Positions 50,583-59,213 of a stretch of DNA of 64,000 nt are shown piece after piece. The position numbers and the translations under genes are program-made. The DNA lies in NCBI RefSeq assembly GCF_014650715.1, contig NZ_BMVM01000013.1, positions 1 to 64,000 on the forward strand, read 5' to 3'. Each line of letters opens with the position of its first letter. Position 1 is the stretch's first letter. Source of the stretch: Streptomyces bluensis (GTDB lineage Bacteria; Actinomycetota; Actinomycetes; Streptomycetales; Streptomycetaceae). The notes under the pieces are model-generated. The model searched no databases, was not told where the DNA came from, and was given only the letters and a program-made list of their open reading frames with translations.

Positions 50583-51644
50583 TCAGGTACTGGGCAGGGA
50601 CCGGACCACATACGTCATGTGCTGCGCGCTGCCTGCCCAGAGCCACTGGGTGTGGTTGCCGGAGCCTTCGCCGTCCGTCATTGGTCCGTCGGCGCAGTCG
50701 CGCAGCCAGGTCTCTCCGGCGCTCGCGGTCGCTCCCCGGAAGTCGGGCAGATCACGGATCCGGCGCGCGGCGACCCGGATGCTCGCCGTACGGTCGGGTC
50801 CCGCGTTCAGCATCTTGCACAGCACGAACGAGCGGTCGGTGGTGTAGCGGAGTACGCCCCAGGGCGGCCCTCCGCCACCCGGCTCCGTGGCTAGGGCCCC
50901 AGGAGCCTGCACCCCGTAGTCGCCGTATCCGAGCCGTGAAAGGGGTCCCCTGCGGGCCGCGCGAATCTCGTGCCACATGTCCCAGTCGGCGCGGGGCTCG
51001 TCGTGCGGGTCCCCCAACTGCAGCATGTCATCCGTGACTTGGGGGAACGCCCCACCGAGTACGGCGACAGTCCGCCAGTTGTCGGTCAGGGCTACCAGCG
51101 CGTCCAGGGCACGCAGCGCCTCCTTTCCCGCATCGGGGCGGCCGGGCAGGACGCTGCCCAGGTCCAGCAGCAGATCAACGGGCACGTCCCGATCGACTCG
51201 GGCCAGCAGTCCGGCAACGGCCTCGGCGGTGTCGCCGTCCCACTCCCCCGGCATGCGGACGCGGACACCGACTCCACAGCCGCAGCGGCGGGCAGCCTCC
51301 ACCGCGGCCGTCTGCTGGGCCTCGCTCCGCTCCGGCCCGGTCACCGGGCGCAGCAAACGGGAGAGCGTGGTGTACTCGCCCAGAATCTTGGCGAGCGCCG
51401 ACATCTGCGCGGTCTCGGCGAACGGGGCGTCCATCCAGCCCGGATGACGCCGGTGCGCGCCCCTCACCCGGCGCAGTTCCTTCTGCCAGTGGGCCTTCTC
51501 CAGCTCCGCCGGAGCCATCCCGGGAGAGGGCGGGAGGTTCCAGAGGGGCGCGATCGCCGCCTGGATGTCGGGCCGGAGACGTTCATAGGCCATTCGGGCA
51601 TGCTGCCGGACGGGCAGAACGGGAACGTAGAGCGGTTCGGACAT
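50583..51644 (-). CDS. Beta family protein (phage T4 beta-like)
   Basis: 353 residues. N-terminus EPLYVPVLPVRQHARMAYERL and later LLLDLGSVLP, WRTVAVLGGAFP match the bacterial 'beta protein' family named after a T4 protein; function unknown, though members are frequent near defence genes. Convergent with the caspase-helicase gene (47 nt between stops). No transmembrane segment. Confidence 0.72.
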   Translation of the reverse strand: MSEPLYVPVLPVRQHARMAYERLRPDIQAAIAPLWNLPPSPGMAPAELEKAHWQKELRRVRGAHRRHPGWMDAPFAETAQMSALAKILGEYTTLSRLLRPVTGPERSEAQQTAAVEAARRCGCGVGVRVRMPGEWDGDTAEAVAGLLARVDRDVPVDLLLDLGSVLPGRPDAGKEALRALDALVALTDNWRTVAVLGGAFPQVTDDMLQLGDPHDEPRADWDMWHEIRAARRGPLSRLGYGDYGVQAPGALATEPGGGGPPWGVLRYTTDRSFVLCKMLNAGPDRTASIRVAARRIRDLPDFRGATASAGETWLRDCADGPMTDGEGSGNHTQWLWAGSAQHMTYVVRSLPST

Positions 51645-52306
51645 CGCGGCTCCCCCTCGGCAGTGCCCGCGCGCTTTCCCTTCCCGTCAGGGTCCGCGGA
51701 CATCAGGGCAGGTGAAAAGAGAGCCTTTTAGGCCCGAATGGCCGAAGTATGCAAGGACCTGGTGGCGGTGTGACGCACGTTGCACTCTTCGTGGTGCTCG
51801 GCGGTCGGACGCGCCAGGGGGACGGCTCACATGGGCAACTGAGCGGCACTCAGCGGCCTGTCTCGGGGCCGTCCGCTGTGCGCCGAGCAGTTCGATGACC
51901 GGGCCGTCGCCGCCCGGCTGTTCCGCGATGGACGCGAGGGCGGATAGCGAAATGGCCGTGGGAGTGTCGTGCTGGCCGTCATCCCGTGGCGCTGGCTGCG
52001 CGTGGGCCATATCGGCGCGATGTACCGTCCGCTCTCGCGAGAGCAACGAAGTCATGACCGGACTCAGGGGCGTCTCCTGATCGTCTGGCCTTCTGATGCT
52101 CCGTGCGCCGCAACCGCGCAGTGGCAACCACCTTGTGACAACCCTCCCTCACAAGGTTGCCGAACAGCACTCCTCATCCGCGCACTGCTGCGCGAATCCG
52201 CAGGTGAGACGCGCAACGGAAGCATGCTGAAGGTTCCACGCGGTGCACTGCAGGAAACTGGTCGAGCACCTCCGCCGGAACCGGGACAGCTCGAAGGAAA
52301 CGCAGG
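51645..52306. other. 660-bp gap without a supported gene
   Basis: Locally lower in GC than its surroundings. Open frames on both strands have no recognisable domain; the minus frame 51687-52127 (MAHAQPAPRDDGQHDTPTAI) and the plus frame from 51712 overlap each other and neither has a clear ribosome-binding site. AAAAG-AGAGC-CTTTT at 51717-51731 is a small inverted repeat, and a larger one lies at 52123. This marks the right edge of the accessory pocket. Confidence 0.5.
52123..52161. promoter_or_regulatory. Bulged inverted repeat
   Basis: GGCAAC(CAC)CTTGTGA pairs with TCACAAGGTTGCC across a 10-nt loop; 13 bp of stem with a 3-nt bulge. About 150 nt downstream of the methyltransferase stop; terminator or operator. 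Confidence 0.4.
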
Positions 52307-53635
52307 TCAAGGCTGCTTTGAAGTGGGCTCCAGAATCGCCACGCACTCCACATGATGCGTCATGGGAAACAAATCGAACGCCCGCAACGTCCGCACCCGG
52401 TACCCGCCCTCCCGGAAGTACGCCAGATCCCGTGCCAGCGCGGCCGGGTCGCAGGCCACGTAGGCGATCCGCCGCGCCCCCAGCGACGACAGGTGCTCGA
52501 CCGTCTTCCGGCCCGCACCGGCCCGCGGCGGGTCCAGGACGATGAGGTCGACCTCGGTGATGCCCGTGCGCGGGAGGACCGACTCGACCTTGCCCTGTTC
52601 GATGCGGACGCGGTCGAACGCGGCGAGGTTGTGCCGGGCGTCCTCCACCGCGCGCTTGCCGGACTCGATGCCGAGGACCGCGCCCGTGTCGCCGAGCCGG
52701 TCCGCGAGGGCGCCCGCGAAGAGGCCGGCCCCGCAGTACAGGTCCAGCGCCATCTCGCCCTTGCGGGGGAGAAGTCCCTGCATCACCGCGGTGACCAGGG
52801 TGTCGGCCGCCTTCGGGTGGACCTGCCAGAAGCCGCCGCTGCCGACCCGGTACGTACGGCCGTCCGCGCGTTCGCGTACGAAGGGGCGGCCGTGGACGCG
52901 GTGGACGCCACCGTCTTTGTCCTCGACTCGCATCACCGACACCGGCTTGTCCAGCTCCACGAGGGGCAACCGCGCTCCCGGCCGCGGCGTGAGGATCACC
53001 TGGCGGTCCTGCGAACCCGTCGCCGTGATCGCCTCGATGGACGCCATGCCCGTCCAGTCGCGCTTCTCGATGCCCAGCTCGGTCACTCCGGGGGCCGCGA
53101 TCATGCAGTGGTCGATCGGCTCGACCTCGTGCGAGCGGTGGCGGCGCAGACCGGCCCGGCCGTCGGGATCCACCGCGTACTGCACCCGTGTGCGCCACGC
53201 CGGGACCTCGCCCGCCGGAAGCTTGTCGCCCTCAGCCGGCACCACCGTGCCGTCCCAGCCCGCCTCCTCCGGTGTGAGGCCCGCGAGACGCCGCAGCTGC
53301 TCGGCGACGACCTCGCCCTTGAGTCGCCGCTGGGCGCCCGGCTTGGCGTGCTGCCAGTCGCAGCCCCCGCAGCGGCCCGGCCCGGCGTAGGGGCAGGGGG
53401 CCTCGATGCGGTCCTTGGACGCCGACAGCACCTCCACCGCGTCGGCACGCAGGAAACGCGCCCCTTCCTCGCCCTCCGTCACCCGCGCGACGACCCGCTC
53501 ACCGGGCAGTGCGTGCCGGACGAAGAGGACCTGGCCCGTGGACGTACGGGCGATGCAGTGGCCGCCGTGGGCGACGGGGCCGATCTCGACCTCGTACTCC
53601 TCCCCCACCAGCGATTTCTTCTCTTCTGCCTGCAT
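52307..53635 (-). CDS. TRAM-domain class I SAM-dependent RNA methyltransferase (RlmD/TrmA-like)
   Basis: 442 residues. N-terminal TRAM/OB domain (EVEIGPVAHGGHCIARTSTG), Fe-S cysteines CPYAGPGRCGGCDWQH plus DHC, then the Rossmann domain: LDLYCGAGLFAGALAD, the Q/D motif DPPRAGAGRKTVEHL and catalytic YVACDPAALARDL. It methylates uridine at C5 in rRNA or tRNA. Start ATG 53635 (MQAEEKKSL); an upstream ATG at 53656 is the alternative. Confidence 0.92.
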   Translation of the reverse strand: MQAEEKKSLVGEEYEVEIGPVAHGGHCIARTSTGQVLFVRHALPGERVVARVTEGEEGARFLRADAVEVLSASKDRIEAPCPYAGPGRCGGCDWQHAKPGAQRRLKGEVVAEQLRRLAGLTPEEAGWDGTVVPAEGDKLPAGEVPAWRTRVQYAVDPDGRAGLRRHRSHEVEPIDHCMIAAPGVTELGIEKRDWTGMASIEAITATGSQDRQVILTPRPGARLPLVELDKPVSVMRVEDKDGGVHRVHGRPFVRERADGRTYRVGSGGFWQVHPKAADTLVTAVMQGLLPRKGEMALDLYCGAGLFAGALADRLGDTGAVLGIESGKRAVEDARHNLAAFDRVRIEQGKVESVLPRTGITEVDLIVLDPPRAGAGRKTVEHLSSLGARRIAYVACDPAALARDLAYFREGGYRVRTLRAFDLFPMTHHVECVAILEPTSKQP

Positions 53636-53745
53636 GGCGGGGTGACTCCAAGACATAAAAGGGCGAGCGGCCGGACAACAGCCCACCAGTCTACGTGGGT
53701 GTCACCCGGCCGTTCACCACAAGCCCGTCGGTCAGCTCGTGCGGG

Positions 53746-55800
53746 TCAGCTCTTCGCGCTGGGTGCCTTGGGCTCCCTGGGCCGTTCCGCGACGCCCCGG
53801 CGCACCGCACCCGGCGCGTGCCACTCCTGCCGCTTGCGCGCCCGCTTCCGCGCCGCCTCGGAGGACTCCAGCTGGTACGGCACCGAGGTGACCATCACGC
53901 CCGGGGTGAACAGCAGTCTGCCCTTCAGCCGCAGGGCGCTCTGGTTGTGCAGCAGGTGCTCGTACCAGTGGCCGACCACGTACTCGGGGATGATCACGGA
54001 CACCACGTCGCGCGGGGACTCCTTGCGCAACCCCTTCACGTACTCGATGACCGGGCGCGTGATCTCGCGGTACGGCGAGTCCAGAATCTTCAGCGGTACG
54101 TCGATACCGCGCCGGTGCCACTCCTCCTGGAGCGCCTTGGTCTCGGCCGCGTCGACATTGACGCTGAGCGCCTCCAGGGTGTGCGAGCGCAGCAGCTTGG
54201 CGTAGGCGAGGGCACGCAGCGTCGGACGGTGGATCTTCGATATCAGCACCACCGAGTGGACGCGGGACGGGCGTACGGCGTCGTCGCTCGGGCCCTCCGG
54301 TGCCGCGATCTCGTCGGCGACCCGGTCGTAGTGCTTACGGATCGCCGTCATCGTCGCGTAGAAGATCACCATGCCGACCAGTGCCACCCACGCGCCGTGC
54401 GTGAACTTGGTGACCAGGACGACGACCAGCACCAGGCCCGTGAAGAACGCGCCGAAGGTGTTGATGGCGCGGGAGCGGATCATGTGCCGACGCCTGGCCG
54501 GGTCCCTCTCCGTCCTCAGGTGACGGTTCCAGTGGCGGACCATGCCGGTCTGGCTGAGTGTGAAGGAGACGAACACGCCCACGATGTACAGCTGGATGAG
54601 GCGCGTGGAGTCGGCTCCGTAGATCCACACGAGCAGTCCGGCCGCGCCCGCGAGCAGCACGATGCCGTTGGAGAACGCGAGCCGGTCGCCGCGGGTGTGG
54701 AGCTGGCGCGGCAGGTAGCGGTCCTGGGCGAGGATCGAGCCGAGCAGCGGGAAGCCGTTGTACGCGGTGTTGGCGGCCAGGAACAGCACGAGGGCGGTGG
54801 CGGCGGCGAGCAGGACGAAGAAGAACGTGCCGTCGCCGAAGACGGCGGCCGCGACCTGGGAGATCACCGGGTTCTGGACGTAGCCGTCACCGACCGGGAC
54901 GCCGTTCTCCAGCAGGTCGTGCGCGGGGTTCTCGGCCATGCGGACGTTGGTCGCCATGGCCAGGCCGATGATGCCGCAGAACATGGTGACGGCGAGCAGG
55001 CCCATCATCGCCAGGGTGGTGGCCGCGTTCTTGGACTTGGGCTTGCGGAAGGCGGGCACGCCGTTGGAGATCGCCTCGACGCCGGTGAGCGCGGCACAGC
55101 CGGAGGAGAACGCGCGCAGCAGCAGGAAGACCAGCGCGAAGCCGGCGAGCCCCTGGTGCTCGGCCTTGATCTCGAAGCCGGCGGTGGGCGCCTCCATCGT
55201 CTCGCCGAGGACCAGAGCGCGGAAGGCGCCCCAGCCGATCATGAGGAAGACGCCCGCGACGAACACGTACGTCGGGATCGCGAAGAGCTTCCCGGACTCC
55301 TTCACCCCGCGCAGGTTCATCAGCGTCAGCAGCACGATGATGCCGACGGCGGACAGCACCTTGTGCTCGACGACGAAGGGGATCGCGGAGCCGAGGTTCT
55401 CGACGCCGGAGGAGATGGAGACGGCGACGGTGAGGACGTAGTCGACGAGCAGTGCGCTGGCGACGGTGAGCCCGGCCTTCGGGCCGAGGTTGGTGTTCGC
55501 CACCTCGTAGTCGCCGCCGCCGCTGGGGTACGCGTGCACGTTCTGCCGGTACGACGCCACCACGGTGAACATCAGTACGACGACCGCGGCGGCGATCCAG
55601 GGGCTGAAGTGGTACGCCGACACGCCCGCGATGGAGAGGACCAGCAGCACCTCGCCCGGCGCGTACGCCACGGAGGAGAGCGGGTCGGAAGCGAAGACGG
55701 GGAGTGCGATGCGCTTGGGCAGGAGGGTTTCCCCCAGCCGGTCACTGCGCAGTGCGCGCCCGATCAGGATCCGTTTGGGCACGTCGGTCAGTTTGGACAC
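53746..55800 (-). CDS. APC-family permease, KimA-like potassium importer
   Basis: 684 residues, GTG start. About 12 TM helices from LPVFASDPLSSVAYAPGEVLLVL (the LSS.AY.P motif of the APC fold) to TKFTHGAWVALVGMVIFYATM, then a soluble C-terminal region of about 170 residues with a USP-like VHSVVLISKIHRPTLRAL. This is the build of Bacillus KimA, a high-affinity K+ importer inhibited by c-di-AMP. The two divergent TrkA genes and the kdpDE pair nearby support potassium. Amino-acid transport cannot be excluded. Confidence 0.8.
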   Translation of the reverse strand: MSKLTDVPKRILIGRALRSDRLGETLLPKRIALPVFASDPLSSVAYAPGEVLLVLSIAGVSAYHFSPWIAAAVVVLMFTVVASYRQNVHAYPSGGGDYEVANTNLGPKAGLTVASALLVDYVLTVAVSISSGVENLGSAIPFVVEHKVLSAVGIIVLLTLMNLRGVKESGKLFAIPTYVFVAGVFLMIGWGAFRALVLGETMEAPTAGFEIKAEHQGLAGFALVFLLLRAFSSGCAALTGVEAISNGVPAFRKPKSKNAATTLAMMGLLAVTMFCGIIGLAMATNVRMAENPAHDLLENGVPVGDGYVQNPVISQVAAAVFGDGTFFFVLLAAATALVLFLAANTAYNGFPLLGSILAQDRYLPRQLHTRGDRLAFSNGIVLLAGAAGLLVWIYGADSTRLIQLYIVGVFVSFTLSQTGMVRHWNRHLRTERDPARRRHMIRSRAINTFGAFFTGLVLVVVLVTKFTHGAWVALVGMVIFYATMTAIRKHYDRVADEIAAPEGPSDDAVRPSRVHSVVLISKIHRPTLRALAYAKLLRSHTLEALSVNVDAAETKALQEEWHRRGIDVPLKILDSPYREITRPVIEYVKGLRKESPRDVVSVIIPEYVVGHWYEHLLHNQSALRLKGRLLFTPGVMVTSVPYQLESSEAARKRARKRQEWHAPGAVRRGVAERPREPKAPSAKS

Positions 55801-55999
55801 GCAGAGGATCGTAAGCGGTCCGGGTACGGGGAGCCCAGTCTCCCCCACCCACGACCGGCCATCGGGCGGCGGTGCGTCCCGCCGTCTGCTCTCCGGGTGA
55901 ATCGGGGTGAGGCGGGGTGAGGCGGGCTGCGGATTCCGTTACGGACGTCGTCCCCCTGGCTATATGACCACTCCGCCTCCCACCCGCCCTGGAGCCTTC

Positions 56000-56116
56000 A
56001 TGACGCATGCCGCGGACCTCATCGGCGCCGTCGCCGAACTCATCGGCGCCGCCGCCGCACTCGTCGGTCTCGGTGTCCTGACCCTCGTCAGCGTCCGCAG
56101 CATCAGCCGCCGCTGA
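56000..56116 (+). CDS. Putative 38-residue membrane peptide
   Basis: MTHAADLIGAVAELIGAAAA continuing as one hydrophobic helix and ending SVRSISRR. GGAG sits 6 nt before the ATG. A hydrophobic small protein with a basic tail in the K+ transport intergenic region; below the usual annotation cut-off. It could be chance, but the ribosome-binding site and the single clean TM helix argue for translation. Confidence 0.4.
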   Translation: MTHAADLIGAVAELIGAAAALVGLGVLTLVSVRSISRR

Positions 56117-56210
56117 GGCGCGCCGAGCGAGTGCTCTGTGAGGCCCGGCCGCGTCGTATGTGGTCCATGAGGCGCCTTGCCTCACGACGGGCGGACAATA
56201 GAGCTCTTGC

Positions 56211-56300
56211 GTTCGGCTCGTGGGTTCGGCTCGGGGGTTCGGCTCGGGGGTTCGGCTTCTGTATCCGCTTGTGTGTTCGGCTTGTGTGTTCGGCTTGCGG
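56211..56300. repeat. Seven tandem 13-bp repeats
   Basis: Units GTTCGGCTCGTGG, GTTCGGCTCGGGG (twice), GTTCGGCTTCTGT, ATCCGCTTGTGT (12 bp), GTTCGGCTTGTGT, GTTCGGCTTGCGG, gapless. Lies about 250 nt before the trkA pair in a 440-bp gap with no gene; no riboswitch was identified. Confidence 0.8.
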
Positions 56301-56553
56301 GAGCGACGTTGGCCGGATCGCCACGGGGACCCCGGGCCCGTCATCGGCCCGTGCGGTCGGGCAGATACGTTGGACACAGGCATCCCGCAGGCGGCGCCCC
56401 GGGCCCCGGCCGGGGCAACGGCCGGAAATGACCGGCATCATGTTGCCTGGCGGCCCGCAAGCCGGCCGCATGTGTCGCCCGCCGAGCCGAGAGAAGGACA
56501 TGAGCAAGACATGGACACGGGCCAGACGGCCTGTGGAAAGCGTGGTGTAGGCC

Positions 56554-57225
56554 GTGCACATTGTCATCATGGGCTGCGGACGAGTGGGCTCCGCTCTCGC
56601 CCAGACCCTGGAGCAACAGGGGCACACGGTCGCGGTGGTCGACCAGGACCCCACCGCCTTCCGCCGGCTGGGCTCCGGGTTCGGCGGCCGTCGTGTCACC
56701 GGCGTCGGCTTCGACCAGGACACCCTGCGCGAGGCGGGCATCGAGGAGGCGGGCGCCTTCGCCGCCGTCTCCAGCGGTGACAACTCGAACATCATCGCCG
56801 CGCGCGTGGCCCGGGAGATGTTCGGCATCGAGAACGTGGCGGCCCGTATCTACGACCCGCGCCGCGCCGAGGTCTACCAGCGGCTGGGCATTCCGACGGT
56901 TGCCACGGTCCGCTGGACCGCCGACCAGATGCTGCGCCGGCTGCTGCCCTCCGGGGCCGAGCCGCTGTGGCGCGATCCCACCGGTGGGGTACAGCTCGCC
57001 GAGGTGCACGCCTCGACGGCCTGGGTGGGCCACAAGATCAGCAAGTTGCAGGAGGAGACCGGCGTCCGCGTCGCCTTCCTCACCCGGCTGGGCGAGGCGA
57101 TCCTGCCCACCTCGCAGACGGTGCTCCAGGAGGGCGACCTGGTGCACGTCATGATGCGCACGGACGATGTCGAGAAGGTCGAGGCGTCCTTCGCCGAGGG
57201 CCCCGATGAGGAGGGCGGTCACTGA
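56554..57225 (+). CDS. trkA: TrkA-family potassium channel/transport regulator (1)
   Basis: 223 residues, GTG start. RCK_N Rossmann fold MHIVIMGCGRVGSALAQTLE with GxGxxG, acidic ribose contact VVDQDPTAF, then SSGDNSNIIAARVAREMF. C-terminal RCK_C domain with AEVHASTAWVGHKISKLQ and LQEGDLVHVMM. Binds NAD(H)/ATP and gates K+ transport. Stop overlaps the ATG of trkA(2). Divergent from the KimA-like permease. Confidence 0.92.
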   Translation: MHIVIMGCGRVGSALAQTLEQQGHTVAVVDQDPTAFRRLGSGFGGRRVTGVGFDQDTLREAGIEEAGAFAAVSSGDNSNIIAARVAREMFGIENVAARIYDPRRAEVYQRLGIPTVATVRWTADQMLRRLLPSGAEPLWRDPTGGVQLAEVHASTAWVGHKISKLQEETGVRVAFLTRLGEAILPTSQTVLQEGDLVHVMMRTDDVEKVEASFAEGPDEEGGH

Positions 57226-57902
57226 TGAGGGTCGCCATTGCCGGAGCCGGCGCGGTCGGCCGCTCGATCGCGGGCGAACTGCTGGAGAACGGCCACGAGG
57301 TCCTTCTCGTCGACAAGGCGCCGACCGCCATCTCGGTCGAGCGCGTCCCCCAGGCGGAGTGGTTGCTGGCCGACGCCTGCGAGATCACGTCGCTGGACGA
57401 GGCCGCGCTCCAGCGGTGCAACGTGGTCATCGCGGCGACCGGCGACGACAAGGTGAACCTCGTCGTCTCGCTGCTGGCCAAGACCGAGTACGGCGTCCCG
57501 CGCGTCGTGGCCCGCGTCAACAACCCCAAGAACGAGTGGCTGTTCAACGAGGCCTGGGGCGTGGACGTGGCCGTCTCGACCCCCCGCCTGATGTCGGCCC
57601 TCGTGGAGGAGGCGGTCAGCGTCGGCGACCTGGTCCGCCTGCTCCGCTTCAGCCACGGCGACGCCAACCTCGTCGAGCTCACCCTCCCCCCGGAGTCGGC
57701 CCTGGCCGGCACGCAGGTCGGCGAGGTCGCGTGGCCCGAGGACACCTCCCTGGTGACCATCATCCGCGGCACCCGCGTCCTCACCCCGACTCCGGACGAC
57801 TCCCTGGAGGCGGGCGACGAACTGCTGTTCGTGGCCGCCCAGGCGCGGGAGGAACAGCTGGAGGACCTGCTGTCGGTACGGCGCCAGGACGCCACGGGCT
57901 GA
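57225..57902 (+). CDS. TrkA-family potassium transport regulator (2)
   Basis: 225 residues. MRVAIAGAGAVGRSIAGEL nucleotide motif, LLVDKAPTAI, IAATGDDKVNLVVSLLAKTEYG, RCK_C with LEAGDELLFVA. Paired with trkA(1), as in CeoB/CeoC of mycobacteria; the two probably form heteromers. Confidence 0.92.
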   Translation: MRVAIAGAGAVGRSIAGELLENGHEVLLVDKAPTAISVERVPQAEWLLADACEITSLDEAALQRCNVVIAATGDDKVNLVVSLLAKTEYGVPRVVARVNNPKNEWLFNEAWGVDVAVSTPRLMSALVEEAVSVGDLVRLLRFSHGDANLVELTLPPESALAGTQVGEVAWPEDTSLVTIIRGTRVLTPTPDDSLEAGDELLFVAAQAREEQLEDLLSVRRQDATG

Positions 57903-57917
57903 CTGCCGCTCGTACGT

Positions 57918-57977
57918 CGTCTGTATGTGGATGGGGGCGCCCGGAGATCTCCGGGCGCCCCCATCCACATACAGACG
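57918..57977. terminator. 60-bp perfect palindrome, bidirectional terminator
   Basis: The left half, starting CGTCTGTATGTGGATGGGGG, is mirrored exactly to 57977 around the centre GGAGA/TCTCC, with no loop. It sits between the convergent trkA(2) and DUF3159 genes, where it can terminate both. Confidence 0.85.
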
Positions 57978-58000
57978 GACTCCACATGCAGGCGGAGGTG

Positions 58001-58753
58001 TCACATCTCCCGGCGGTGACGGCCCGCGCCCGCTTCGTCCTGCTCGCGTTCCGCGGCCCGGCGCTCCTCCTCCGCGCGTTCCTCCGCCTCCATCTCGGCG
58101 AAGACGTCGATGGGGGCCGGGGCCTTCGCCAGGAAGATCCACGTCAGCCATACCGCCAGCAGGAACGGCGGGATCTTCAACGCGACCAGCACCCAGCCGA
58201 GCTGGGTCGTGTCCGCCCACCAGTAGAGCGGGAACAGAATCGCGCACTTGCCGAGCAGGATCAGCCCCCAGGCGTAACTCGCCTTCGTGTACGCCTTCTT
58301 GCGGCCGGGGTTGCGGGTGCGCCAGGAGAGGTTCTCCTTGAAGACCGGGCCGAGGATCAGACCGAGCAGCGGTACGCCCGCGAGCGTCGTGATGATGTAC
58401 GCGAGGGCGAGGCCCAGCGTGTAGAGCATGCCCGGCAGGTAGAAGTCCTTCGCGTTGCCGGTCATCATCGCGAAGACCACACCGAAGGCGACACCGAAGA
58501 CACCGCTGAAGGCGTGCTTCATGGTGTCCCTCATCACCAGACGGACCACGACGAGCAGCAGCGAGACGACGAGGGCCGCGATGGCGGACGAGTGCAGGTC
58601 CTTGTTGATCGTGTAGATCGTGACGAAGAGAAGGCCGGGCAGGACCGTCTCGACCATGCCCCGGACGCCACCGAACGCCTCGAACAGCGCGGCCTCCGTC
58701 ACCGCCCTCGAATCATCCTGGGCGTCTTCGGTCGGCTTGTCGAGCGACGTCAC
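58001..58753 (-). CDS. DUF3159 family membrane protein
   Basis: 250 residues, GTG start. About six TM helices (e.g. LPGLLFVTIYTINKDL, VVSLLLVVVRLVMRD, FSGVFGVAFGVVFAMMTG) and ENLSWRTRNPGRKKAYTKASYAWG before helices LILLGKCAILFPLYWW and FLLAVWLTWIF. Acidic coiled tail. Conserved in actinobacteria next to an OB-fold protein, DUF3710 and TrkA genes, as here; function unknown. Confidence 0.88.
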   Translation of the reverse strand: MTSLDKPTEDAQDDSRAVTEAALFEAFGGVRGMVETVLPGLLFVTIYTINKDLHSSAIAALVVSLLLVVVRLVMRDTMKHAFSGVFGVAFGVVFAMMTGNAKDFYLPGMLYTLGLALAYIITTLAGVPLLGLILGPVFKENLSWRTRNPGRKKAYTKASYAWGLILLGKCAILFPLYWWADTTQLGWVLVALKIPPFLLAVWLTWIFLAKAPAPIDVFAEMEAEERAEEERRAAEREQDEAGAGRHRREM

Positions 58754-58756
58754 CGG

Positions 58757-59155
58757 CTACTCCCGTCCGAGCGGTCTCAGTTCGTACTTCGGATTGAACA
58801 GCACTCTACGGCCCCGGCTCATCGAGATCCGGCCGGATGCGATCAGCTTGCGCCCCGGTTCTATCCCGACGATGGAGCGCCTGCCGAGCCACACCACGTC
58901 CAGGGCTGCCGAACCGTCGAACAGCTCGGCCTCCAGCGCCGGGACTCCGGCCCGCGGGCGCAGCGTGACCGTGCGCAAGGTACCAGTAACCGTCACTATC
59001 TGCCGGTCGTGACAGTCGCAGATGCGCGTACAGCCCGCCGTGTCGGCGTCCTCGCGCAGCTCCTCGGACTCCAGGTCCTCCTGGGACGAGGACAGCCGGT
59101 CGAGCATGCGCCGGAAACGGCCCGCCGGCTTGTCGGAACGAGGGGCAGCACTCAT
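58757..59155 (-). CDS. OB-fold nucleic-acid-binding protein
   Basis: 132 residues. IVTVTGTLRTVTLRPRAGVP then LEAELFDGSAALDVVWLGRRSI and GIEPGRKLIASGRISM form a tRNA-anticodon-type OB fold. A Cys-rich CTRICDCHDRQ precedes it. 3 nt upstream of DUF3159, so probably co-transcribed. Confidence 0.87.
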   Translation of the reverse strand: MSAAPRSDKPAGRFRRMLDRLSSSQEDLESEELREDADTAGCTRICDCHDRQIVTVTGTLRTVTLRPRAGVPALEAELFDGSAALDVVWLGRRSIVGIEPGRKLIASGRISMSRGRRVLFNPKYELRPLGRE

Positions 59156-59213
59156 AACGGAAAGCCTACCGGGGGCCACCGACACGGCATGAGCCCCTGT
59201 ACGGCCCGTACGC

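Noticed and set aside
51687..52127. Possible minus-strand gene in the 51.6-52.3 kb gap
   Set aside because: No recognisable domain, no clear RBS, overlapped by an equally weak plus-strand frame.
53695..55920. 741-codon plus-strand frame opposite the permease
   Set aside because: Antisense shadow of repetitive acidic/His-rich composition.
56211..56300. Considered a CRISPR array
   Set aside because: Units are 13 bp and contiguous, without spacers, and no cas genes are present.
55849..56553. Considered a ydaO/c-di-AMP riboswitch upstream of the K+ genes
   Set aside because: I could not see the conserved pseudo-symmetric core; a covariance-model search would be decisive.
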